A stretch of DNA of 7,770 nt from OLB16 sp964481775. GTDB taxonomy: Bacteria > Hinthialibacterota > Hinthialibacteria > OLB16. The notes below the pieces were generated by a model. That model searched no databases. It saw nothing but the letters and a program-made list of their open reading frames with translations, and had not been told where the DNA came from. The stretch spans positions 1 to 7,770 of the forward strand of contig CAYZUX010000266.1 in NCBI GenBank assembly GCA_964481775.1. Direction: 5' to 3'. A program made the translations under genes and the position numbers. How positions within the stretch are numbered: the first letter of the stretch is position 1; each line of letters starts with the position of its first letter. Positions 1 through 6,357 of this stretch are shown here, piece after piece.

Positions 1-385
1 AGGCCTTCGACACTTTCTTCTTCCGTGACTTCTTCTTCTCCCGGCGGCGCATGTAGTCAGGGAACTCTCCCGTATCCTTGTCATCCGCACGGCAGATTAC
101 GACCTCACAGGAGTAGTCTCCTAGAGCTTCTGAATCGGGACGGAGGTGGATGTGAAAACGAGTATCATAGGGATGGTTTGTACTCTGGTCTATGTCAGCG
201 ATCCGACGGATGACATCAGCAAGATACCTGAGCCCCTCGGGATCACCCAAGATTGTTACCTTGGGATACCGGCCATCGAGTATCTCCGGGAAAATCTCAA
301 GGTTGCCCTCATTGTCATTCATTTGGAAATCTAGCCAGACAAACGCATACTCTGATCCAGATGGTTCTTGTTTCTTTTTTGCCAT
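1..385 (-). CDS. Small protein, possibly Imm32-like (3' end outside window)
   Basis: This reading frame opens at ATG 385-383 and stays open for 128 codons to the left edge, so the C-terminus is missing. Seen: a charged start (MAKKKQEP), a strand-rich first half, then GDPEGLRYLADVIRRIADID at about residues 48-67, HIHLRP at 78-83 and SCEVVICRAD at 92-101. After residue 112 comes a very basic tail (RRREKKKSRKKK). There is no signal peptide or membrane segment, so it should be cytoplasmic. The order 'G-x-x-E-G-L helix, then H-I-H-L, then S-C-E-[LV]-x-[IV]' recalls the Imm32 immunity-protein family of polymorphic toxin systems as I remember it. That is a pattern impression, not a search result. 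The basic tail is not something I associate with that family and might bind nucleic acid or a partner. The start is supported by a GGGAGGG Shine-Dalgarno seven bases upstream. It follows the glycosyltransferase after 32 bases and may be cotranscribed with it. Gene call fairly sure; function weak. Confidence 0.72.
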   Translation of the reverse strand, partial: MAKKKQEPSGSEYAFVWLDFQMNDNEGNLEIFPEILDGRYPKVTILGDPEGLRYLADVIRRIADIDQSTNHPYDTRFHIHLRPDSEALGDYSCEVVICRADDKDTGEFPDYMRRREKKKSRKKKVSKA

Positions 386-392
386 TTCGCTT

Positions 393-399
393 CCCTCCC
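393..399 (-). promoter_or_regulatory. Ribosome binding site of the Imm32-like gene
   Basis: On the minus strand GGGAGGG (399-393) is followed by a seven-base spacer (AAGCGAA) and ATG at 385. This fixes the start of a gene whose stop codon lies outside the window. The motif begins at the base next to the foot of the 400-421 hairpin, so ribosome loading could be sensitive to that structure. Confidence 0.7.
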
Positions 400-421
400 G
401 GTGGGGCAAGCCCCACCCTAC
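400..421 (-). repeat. GTAG-headed REP-like palindrome
   Basis: Reading the minus strand from 421, a GTAG tetranucleotide (421-418) is followed by a perfect 7-bp stem GGTGGGG (417-411) / CCCCACC (406-400) closing a CTTG loop (410-407). G(CUUG)C is a known extra-stable RNA tetraloop. A GTAG head beside a GC-rich palindrome is the form of repetitive extragenic palindromes linked to RAYT (TnpA_REP) transposases. The TAG stop of the glycosyltransferase is part of the head. No T-run follows on the minus strand, so it does not look like an intrinsic terminator. It could protect the 3' end of upstream mRNA or cause partial attenuation. Only one copy was seen in this window, so repeat status is inferred from its form. 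Confidence 0.6.
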
Positions 422-1161
422 AAGCTTTTCCTCACTCGCCAAAGAAATCGAAGCGTCCCCAGGATTGTCGCTGCCTTGGGCATCTTGCTGGCCGTGGGCT
501 TGCGTTCGTAATGCAACTCAAAAGGAACCTCACCGAAGGATCTGGTTTGTTCCCGCAAACGCAGTAAGAGTTCACCAGTGGCATAAAAGCCTGAGCCGAG
601 ACCGAGCTCTCCCCGCTCTCGCAGAGCACGCTGGATCAATCCCGCTCTGAATAAACGGTAACCGCAGGAATAGTCGCGTACCTCAGGCAGATGAAAAGCC
701 CAGCGGTAGACGAAACTCGCGCCCCGCGAGAGCAGACGCCGGTCCCAGGAAACCCCCTCCTCCTTCGCTCCGGGAGAATACCGCGAGGCGATCACCACAT
801 CGAGGTTTCGTGAATCTAAGGTTTTCACCATCGATTCGAGATAGGACGGAGGATGGGTGTCATCGGCATCCATGGTGGCGATCAGGTCCTCTGGACCGAG
901 TCCCTCGGCGCTGGCACAGACACCCGCCTCCAGCGCCGCGCCATAGCCACGGTTCTGTGGAAATTGTATCAGCGAAACCGGAACCTTCCCCTGCCACTCC
1001 CGCGCCACAGCCGAGGTCCGGTCACGGCTGCCATCATCCACTACCAGCAGACGGAGTTCTTCTACGAGGCGTTCATTGAGTTGCTCGAACTGGGGGAATA
1101 GACGGCTGAGGGCCACCTCTTCGTTAAAGCTCGGCAGGACAACTTGTAAGATTCGTGGCAT
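418..1161 (-). CDS. Family 2 glycosyltransferase, polyprenol-phosphate sugar transferase-like
   Basis: The 247-residue GT-A fold enzyme is expected to transfer a sugar from a nucleotide sugar, probably to a polyprenyl phosphate or a related acceptor at the cytoplasmic membrane face. Motifs in order: LPSFNEE at 9-15 and VDDGSRDRT at 41-49 (nucleotide binding), QNRGYGAALEAG at 69-80, MDADDTHPP at 97-105 holding the metal-binding DxD (D98, D100), ASRYSPGA at 125-132, DYSCGYRLF at 163-171 and the family-like tail PFELHYERKPTASKM at 213-227. This order matches the DPM1/DPMS-like group. There is no C-terminal membrane pair, so it is the short soluble or peripheral form. The frame could extend upstream to 1230, but that would overlap the A2M end. 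MPRILQ at 1161 starts right at the first beta strand and has AAGG just before it. The A2M gene ends 25 bases upstream, so the two are probably cotranscribed. Donor and acceptor are unknown. Confidence 0.88.
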   Translation of the reverse strand: MPRILQVVLPSFNEEVALSRLFPQFEQLNERLVEELRLLVVDDGSRDRTSAVAREWQGKVPVSLIQFPQNRGYGAALEAGVCASAEGLGPEDLIATMDADDTHPPSYLESMVKTLDSRNLDVVIASRYSPGAKEEGVSWDRRLLSRGASFVYRWAFHLPEVRDYSCGYRLFRAGLIQRALRERGELGLGSGFYATGELLLRLREQTRSFGEVPFELHYERKPTASKMPKAATILGTLRFLWRVRKSL

Positions 1162-1162
1162 C

Positions 1163-1169
1163 TCACCTT
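1163..1169 (-). promoter_or_regulatory. Ribosome binding site of the glycosyltransferase
   Basis: AAGGTGA (1169-1163) lies just before ATG 1161. AAGG sits four bases away, which is short but usable. It supports the 1161 start over the longer in-frame start at 1230, which would lie inside the A2M coding region. Confidence 0.5.
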
Positions 1170-1186
1170 CGAGGTGGTGGCTTCCC

Positions 1187-4100
1187 TTACCGTTCCTTGA
1201 TTTCGATCTGAGTCTCCGGAGTGTATGCACACCGTTCCGGATGATACATCAGCTGCACCTTGGTGGGCGGAATCCGGAATTTTCCGGCACACACCGCACG
1301 GGCATAGTAACTGTATTGGAACTGCTGATTCCAGAGGTCATCCCGGAAGACCAGCACCCGGTCATCGCGGAACTCGAAATGGTTGGGAATCAGGCGGTAG
1401 AAACCCTCACTGTCCCAATAGTTGAAACGGTCGTCGTCATTGGTCAATTCGACCGGTTCTTCATTGGCAAGTGCCGAGTTGATCGCCACCAGACCTCCTG
1501 GCAAAGGATCATCCAACACCAGGTAATGCGGATCTGAGTCCTTGGGAGTGAGTGTAATCTTCACCTTAACCACATCGCCGACATGGATATCAGGGGTTCC
1601 CGCGGTGTTCTCGATAGCCTTGTGAATTTCAAAGCCTTCTCCCCCGCCAGTTTTGGCAAAATCAACACGCGGGTAAACCGCATCGAGCTGAGCAAACAAA
1701 GCTCCCTTGCCCTCCAGCGTGATCTCCACTTTGGGAGCCGTGAGGAACTTGCGCGCATCCAGATTCAAAGTCACAGATTTCGTTCCCTCAACTGAGAAGG
1801 GTTGGGCGGCCAACCCGGACTGAGTCACCAGCCCGGTCATCTTCTTTTCCGTGAACGGGACCTGCCTGAAGTGTTGACCAAGGGCCAGGAGCGCCCATCC
1901 CGTGTCGCTGGTGGAATTCCACCGTCCCTCGGATTTGCCTCTTTCCAATAACTCCGCCGCAAGCTTATCTCCCCCTGCTTCGATAGTCGGCTCCAGGATT
2001 TGAGCGCAAGCCATGAGAGCCACTGCAGGCTCCCGTGATGAAGCATTGAAGGGGCTATAGTCTTCACCCGAGGAAGGCCTGGATAGCTCCGCCTGGAGCC
2101 TCTTGATCCGTTCATCACGCGGGATCCCTTCCCCGCTCTCAGCCGCAAGCAGGATCAATAAACGGTTCTCCCGTGAGTATTTATCATAAGCACTCCAGAG
2201 ACTTTGGAGACTCTGATTGGAGAGACTGTCATTCCTGCTTACAATGTAGGCTGCCAATCCCTCCGTGTGATCACGAGACTCCCTTGAGGTATCAGCGGGA
2301 ATGATGTTGGAGGAGATGTAATTGCAGGCATCCTCAATGGCCCCCTCATCGACCGGCATTCCTGCATCGCGAGCCGCGATGAGGGCAAAGGTGGCATACA
2401 GAGTCGCCCAATTTGAGACCTGATAATTCGAGGGCCAATAAGCGAAGCCGCCCTCATCTGTTTGCATGGTCAACAACCGCTCGATTCCCTTTTTCAGATA
2501 CTCATCCGTTTCATCGAGCGTGATGCCAGGAACCTGACCATCAACGATCAGGGAACGAAGCGCGGCCAGGGGGAGAACACCCGAGCTGGTCTGTTCAGCG
2601 CATCCATAGGGATACTGGAGCAGGTACCTTAAGCCGCTCGAGATCTTCAGGAAGGGGGATCCGGAAAGAGTCAGGATAAAGGACAGGTCTTTTCCGGACA
2701 GGTCCTCGACAGGAATTGTGGTGACATCCAAGGGGAACTTGAAATCGATCGATCCGGATTGGGTGAGAGTCTTAATGATCCGCTCATTCTGGCGCGGAAA
2801 ACCGGAATGGATGGGCATCGTGAGGCCTACCGCATCACTCAATTCACCAAGAATCCCAGTGAAAGTTATTTTCGATTCACCTGCTTTGAGAGCCTTCGCG
2901 GTGACAGGAATAAGAACACGATCCATGGGTTTCCCGGCATAGTTTTGGGAAGGCGAACTCATCGAAAGGGCCGGATCGGAGGTGACACTGAATGAGATGG
3001 GCTGCTCCTGGTCGGTTTTGTTGAAGGCAGCCACGGAGAAGGAGATCTCATCTCCCTGGTTCAGAAAGCGCGGGAGTCCCGGTTCGAGGTAAAAGTCCTT
3101 GACAACAAGCAGGGGACGTTCGGAGGAAGCGAATCGCTCTCCCTTGTCACAGGCGATGACATAAATCCGGTATGTGGTCATGGTGTCGGGAAGATCGAAG
3201 TTCACCACCGCATTGCCCTCGGAATTGGTCAGGAAAGTGGGATTGAAGTAGGCGGTTGGATTGAAATCCTCACGCAACTGGATACCCACTCCTTCCCCAC
3301 CATTACCGCCTCCTCCAGTCAGAGGCTCATTGCGGATTTCCTCAAAGGGGGTTTGGAGAAGAACATCCCGCCTTCCCTCCAATGTGCGAACCGAATCAGG
3401 GAACACATACCGGAGGAGATCGGTGAGGTTGGGAGTCTTGAAGGCAGTCAGGGCCAGAACCTGCTCATCCACCACCGCCACCGCGAGCTCTGCCTGGACA
3501 CCCTTACCTGAACTGTCAGCCACTTTCAAAGCAAGAGATATCGATCCCCCCGGATATGACTTGAGATCCTTCTGATCCGGGGCAATCGTGACCTGGAGGG
3601 ACTCATGGGTTTCCTTGACCTTGAGGCTAGTCTTGCCGAAGTAGAATCTCGGTGCTTCCCGGTCATACTGCCCCTGGTAGACGGGAAACTCTCCTCGACC
3701 GATGACTCCCAGCACATTGACATGGACATTGGGTTTGAAAGCAGCAGGGATGGTTAGCTGAACCATCTCCTCCTCGACAGGTACCAGATGGTACTCCAGG
3801 ACTCCTTCGCGTTCCACGCTGAGGAGACAGGAGGATAACGGTTCGGGACTCAGAAGGCGAATCCGGGCAGTATCTCCCACTCCATATTCCGGTTGATCAC
3901 ACTGAACCTGAATGTCTCCCATCAAGGGACCGCGATCCTCATCCCCCAGCTCCCAGTCATGGTAATATCCAGACACGGCACAGGTCACTCCAGAACGGTA
4001 TTCGATCCCATCGGAGGCCTTGAAAATGCACTCAACCAGATAATCTCCATAACCCCTGAAGCTGAGCTCCGTGGAGGCCTGCCCCTCCTTAAGATCCAGA

Positions 4101-6265
4101 TTGAGGATCTGTTCCCTCTTCCACATCTCATCCCAGGTCCAATAGACATCACCATTCTCACTTCGTTTCCGAACATAAAAACCAGTCCTGTTCATCACCC
4201 GGAGGTTGATCGAACCTTCCTGGATCTGTCTGCGATCTTTATCGAGAACCACCACCTTGCAAGGAACCACATTGCCATCCTGGATCCCCTGGGGAGGTTC
4301 TGAAATCCCTACCACAATATCGGGGCGGATGCTGAAGGTTTCATCATCGGTGGCTGTTCTTCCGTCGAAATCGATCACGGTCGCCGAAATCCGTAATCCA
4401 TGACGTCCCGCCAGGACCTCCTGACTCAGTGGCAACCTTACCTCCACCTCACCGGATTCATTCAAAATCGATTCACCCGATTCGATATACCGATCATTTC
4501 CAGCTTCATCATAACCAAAGCGGAAATGGGGATATTCATCCAGCGAGTATGAACTGGAGGTTGAAAAGATCATCCACCGCACCTGGCCATGCTTGAGTGG
4601 TCCACCGGCGTAGTATCTGCCTGAAAGTGTGGCCACAAGGACATCCTCATCTTGGCGGAGGTTGACATAATTCCTGGAGGTCTGTTTTTCACGGCGGAAA
4701 CGGACCCCGGCATAGTGGCGGGGAGGACGGAACTCCTGAACCTGGAAAGTGGTTTGAGAGACAGCTGGGCTTTGGTCCCGGGTTTTCAAGCACAGCGTGT
4801 ATGTCCCCACCGAGGCATACGAGGGTATTTCGTACACACCATTCGAGGTACCAAATTCCGATACATCAGCCCCTTGTTCATCGACTACCTCTCCCTCTGG
4901 ATCAAGGATTTCCAGGGTGCAGGAGGAAATCGCGGGAATGGCAATGGATCCCTCACGGAACTCTCGAAGCGTCGCCTTGAAGTAGACCGTTTCGCCGGGA
5001 CGGTAGACTCCGCGTTCCGTGAAAAGACTCGCCTTCATCGCAGGATCGGGAGCCGGCATCCCGGAATAGTCATTGTCCATGTCTTGCTTGATTCCCATCC
5101 GCGAGTCCGAGAGGTCCAGCAAAGTACAATCCCGGGGAGAGGCGGCCACAATTCTCCGTAATGAACCGAGCTGGATGGCGGAATGGGTAACAACCGGTGT
5201 TTGATTATCCAAGGGAAAACGGAAGCCAGGACACTCTGTCCCTTCAGCAAGGAGCAAGATCCCATCAGCCCCCGTCTTACCAATGCTGAACACATCCCCA
5301 TCAAAATTGGAGGCCAGCAGAGAAATATCTTCCAACGGTTTACCGGTATGGAGCGAAGTAGCCCAGATCAGGAGGTTGGCCCCTGACACCTTGGCGGCCA
5401 GGGAAAGGTCTGTGATCCGGTACAGGGATGGCTTCGTCATAGCCTCCGAACCGCTCCTGTTATCCTTGAACTGAATGACCTGAATGGCCCCCTTCTCCTT
5501 TTCCTCCCGAAAAGTCAGGGGAACAGAGAAGGGAGTGAGAGCATTCGGCCTGGCTTGGGCAAAAAAGAGGTGTGATTCTTTTCGCGCTTCTTTTCCGAAT
5601 ACGGCCAGGTCCGGGTTTGTATCCAAAACTGGCTTTAAGAAACTGAGGCGTTTTTCCAGTTCAGCAGCCAGAGTGGCCAGTGAAGCTTTCTCCAGGCTGG
5701 TGGCGGCAAGCAGTTTCGCATCAGCTGCGAGGATGGGGGGGACACAAACCCCCTCATAGAGGACCTCATTCACATTGGTCAGATCAAGGTGGACCATTTG
5801 ACGGCTATCACGTTCAATGGTGGTTTTGAACAGGCCATAGGCCACAACCGGTTTGAGATCGGGCATCCGGAAGGTGTTCAGGGTGGCATGGTAAGACCTC
5901 GCGGAGGTGTTCCTGAAATCTTTGGGGAGGGAGATGCGGTAAGTGGTACCCGGTTTGAAAGACCCCACGATCCGAAGTGCATCGCCCCCTGCCAAAGCGG
6001 TTCGATCATCCCACCAATCGATGGAAACCGGGGGTATGAAACGGATGGGGGGACGGTCCTGAGAGTCCTTGAGTTTGTAGGAGATACCAGTGCCTGGAGT
6101 AAAACGAATCAGGACAACCCTGGACTCGGCGGTGGCATCGATGGCGGTGATGGTGAATTCATTACCGGCTATGGCTTCCGCCGCATGGGAGGCACATGGT
6201 TGAAGAGACACCAAGGCAAAGATTACGAGTAGTGAGCCAGAAAAGAGTGTGACAGAACGGGACAT
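1187..6265 (-). CDS. Secreted alpha-2-macroglobulin family protein with intact thioester
   Basis: This 1692-residue bacterial A2M (YfhM/YfaS-like) is expected to act as a periplasmic protease trap: cleavage of a bait segment exposes a Cys-Gln thioester that bonds covalently to the attacker. Seen, with approximate residues: signal peptide 1-28; N-terminal Ig-like region 30-140; a helix-rich stretch 175-240; a macroglobulin domain around ITDLSLAAKVSG (284-295); the A2M N-type domain with FTERGVYRPGETVYFKATLR (415-434) ending at FQVQEFRPP (507-515); further macroglobulin domains; a bait-region-type domain about 782-930; a glycine-rich linker 984-994; the A2M core with DLPDTMTTYRIYV (1024-1036); a thioester helical domain about 1186-1466 with PYGCAEQTSS (1219-1228) and EGGFAYWPSN (1271-1280); and a C-terminal macroglobulin domain with HFEFRDDRVLVF (1629-1640). 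Length is close to E. coli YfhM. There is no lipobox, and the mature part holds 16 cysteines. ATG 6265 is chosen over in-frame TTG 6277 because GGAGG lies five bases before it. The partner pbpC is not in the window. Confidence 0.96.
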   Translation of the reverse strand: MSRSVTLFSGSLLVIFALVSLQPCASHAAEAIAGNEFTITAIDATAESRVVLIRFTPGTGISYKLKDSQDRPPIRFIPPVSIDWWDDRTALAGGDALRIVGSFKPGTTYRISLPKDFRNTSARSYHATLNTFRMPDLKPVVAYGLFKTTIERDSRQMVHLDLTNVNEVLYEGVCVPPILAADAKLLAATSLEKASLATLAAELEKRLSFLKPVLDTNPDLAVFGKEARKESHLFFAQARPNALTPFSVPLTFREEKEKGAIQVIQFKDNRSGSEAMTKPSLYRITDLSLAAKVSGANLLIWATSLHTGKPLEDISLLASNFDGDVFSIGKTGADGILLLAEGTECPGFRFPLDNQTPVVTHSAIQLGSLRRIVAASPRDCTLLDLSDSRMGIKQDMDNDYSGMPAPDPAMKASLFTERGVYRPGETVYFKATLREFREGSIAIPAISSCTLEILDPEGEVVDEQGADVSEFGTSNGVYEIPSYASVGTYTLCLKTRDQSPAVSQTTFQVQEFRPPRHYAGVRFRREKQTSRNYVNLRQDEDVLVATLSGRYYAGGPLKHGQVRWMIFSTSSSYSLDEYPHFRFGYDEAGNDRYIESGESILNESGEVEVRLPLSQEVLAGRHGLRISATVIDFDGRTATDDETFSIRPDIVVGISEPPQGIQDGNVVPCKVVVLDKDRRQIQEGSINLRVMNRTGFYVRKRSENGDVYWTWDEMWKREQILNLDLKEGQASTELSFRGYGDYLVECIFKASDGIEYRSGVTCAVSGYYHDWELGDEDRGPLMGDIQVQCDQPEYGVGDTARIRLLSPEPLSSCLLSVEREGVLEYHLVPVEEEMVQLTIPAAFKPNVHVNVLGVIGRGEFPVYQGQYDREAPRFYFGKTSLKVKETHESLQVTIAPDQKDLKSYPGGSISLALKVADSSGKGVQAELAVAVVDEQVLALTAFKTPNLTDLLRYVFPDSVRTLEGRRDVLLQTPFEEIRNEPLTGGGGNGGEGVGIQLREDFNPTAYFNPTFLTNSEGNAVVNFDLPDTMTTYRIYVIACDKGERFASSERPLLVVKDFYLEPGLPRFLNQGDEISFSVAAFNKTDQEQPISFSVTSDPALSMSSPSQNYAGKPMDRVLIPVTAKALKAGESKITFTGILGELSDAVGLTMPIHSGFPRQNERIIKTLTQSGSIDFKFPLDVTTIPVEDLSGKDLSFILTLSGSPFLKISSGLRYLLQYPYGCAEQTSSGVLPLAALRSLIVDGQVPGITLDETDEYLKKGIERLLTMQTDEGGFAYWPSNYQVSNWATLYATFALIAARDAGMPVDEGAIEDACNYISSNIIPADTSRESRDHTEGLAAYIVSRNDSLSNQSLQSLWSAYDKYSRENRLLILLAAESGEGIPRDERIKRLQAELSRPSSGEDYSPFNASSREPAVALMACAQILEPTIEAGGDKLAAELLERGKSEGRWNSTSDTGWALLALGQHFRQVPFTEKKMTGLVTQSGLAAQPFSVEGTKSVTLNLDARKFLTAPKVEITLEGKGALFAQLDAVYPRVDFAKTGGGEGFEIHKAIENTAGTPDIHVGDVVKVKITLTPKDSDPHYLVLDDPLPGGLVAINSALANEEPVELTNDDDRFNYWDSEGFYRLIPNHFEFRDDRVLVFRDDLWNQQFQYSYYARAVCAGKFRIPPTKVQLMYHPERCAYTPETQIEIKER
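2591..2602 (-). other. CAEQ thioester motif of A2M
   Basis: Codons TGC GCT GAA CAG (2602-2591) encode Cys1222-Ala-Glu-Gln1225 within PYGCAEQTSS. The family's CxEQ motif forms an internal thioester between Cys and Gln. Both residues are present, so this copy should be thioester-competent, unlike A2M paralogues such as YfaS-type proteins that have lost the cysteine. Confidence 0.93.
6182..6265 (-). other. Sec signal peptide of A2M
   Basis: Residues 1-28 show a short positive start (MSRS), a hydrophobic core (SLLVIFALVSL) and a likely signal peptidase I site after ASHA, before AEAIAG. The one cysteine here (QPCAS) is not in a lipobox, since no small residue pair precedes it. A soluble periplasmic product is therefore more likely than a lipoprotein. 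Confidence 0.82.
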
Positions 6266-6357
6266 GGCATCCTCCAAGAGGGTTTCGGATGGGGGACTGA
6301 GGTGCTAAGTCTGACGCTTATGTTAATGGTTTTCTTCAAACCGGAAAGGGCATCCTC
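6266..6357. other. 92-base intergenic spacer, nitroreductase to A2M
   Basis: This is the largest gap in the window. On the minus strand it holds a weak hairpin, GGTTT-GAAGA-AAACC (6342-6328), with no T-run. A 6-bp inverted repeat, CTCTCA/TGAGAG (6355-6368), brackets the nitroreductase stop codon. No convincing -35/-10 pair or terminator was found. A2M could have its own promoter here or be read through from the nitroreductase gene; the sequence does not decide. Confidence 0.5.
6271..6275 (-). promoter_or_regulatory. Ribosome binding site of A2M
   Basis: GGAGG (6275-6271) is five bases from ATG 6265. The in-frame TTG at 6277 overlaps this Shine-Dalgarno and has no comparable site of its own, so ATG 6265 is the better start. 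It also gives a normal signal peptide beginning MSRS. Confidence 0.8.

Noticed and set aside
400..417. Intrinsic terminator after the glycosyltransferase
   Set aside because: The stem is strong, but on the minus strand it is followed by GGGAGGG rather than a T-run, and a gene starts 15 bases later.
192..650. Plus-strand open frame of 152 codons
   Set aside because: It runs antisense across both the small gene and the glycosyltransferase, crosses the hairpin, and its product shows no domain-like pattern. The minus-strand frames carry clear family motifs.
1162..1230. Longer glycosyltransferase N-terminus beginning at 1230
   Set aside because: The extra 23 residues (MHTLRRLRSKSRN...) are basic, overlap the A2M coding end by 44 bases and precede the natural first beta strand of the fold. 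The start at 1161 fits better.
1076..1537. Plus-strand open frame of 153 codons
   Set aside because: It is antisense to the A2M C-terminal domain and the glycosyltransferase start. No recognisable motif or convincing ribosome binding site was seen.
3893..4303. Plus-strand open frame of 136 codons
   Set aside because: It lies wholly antisense to conserved A2M macroglobulin domains and is best explained as a codon shadow.
5789..6232. Plus-strand open frame of 147 codons
   Set aside because: It is antisense to the A2M N-terminus and signal peptide region; glycine-rich low-complexity translation with no family features.
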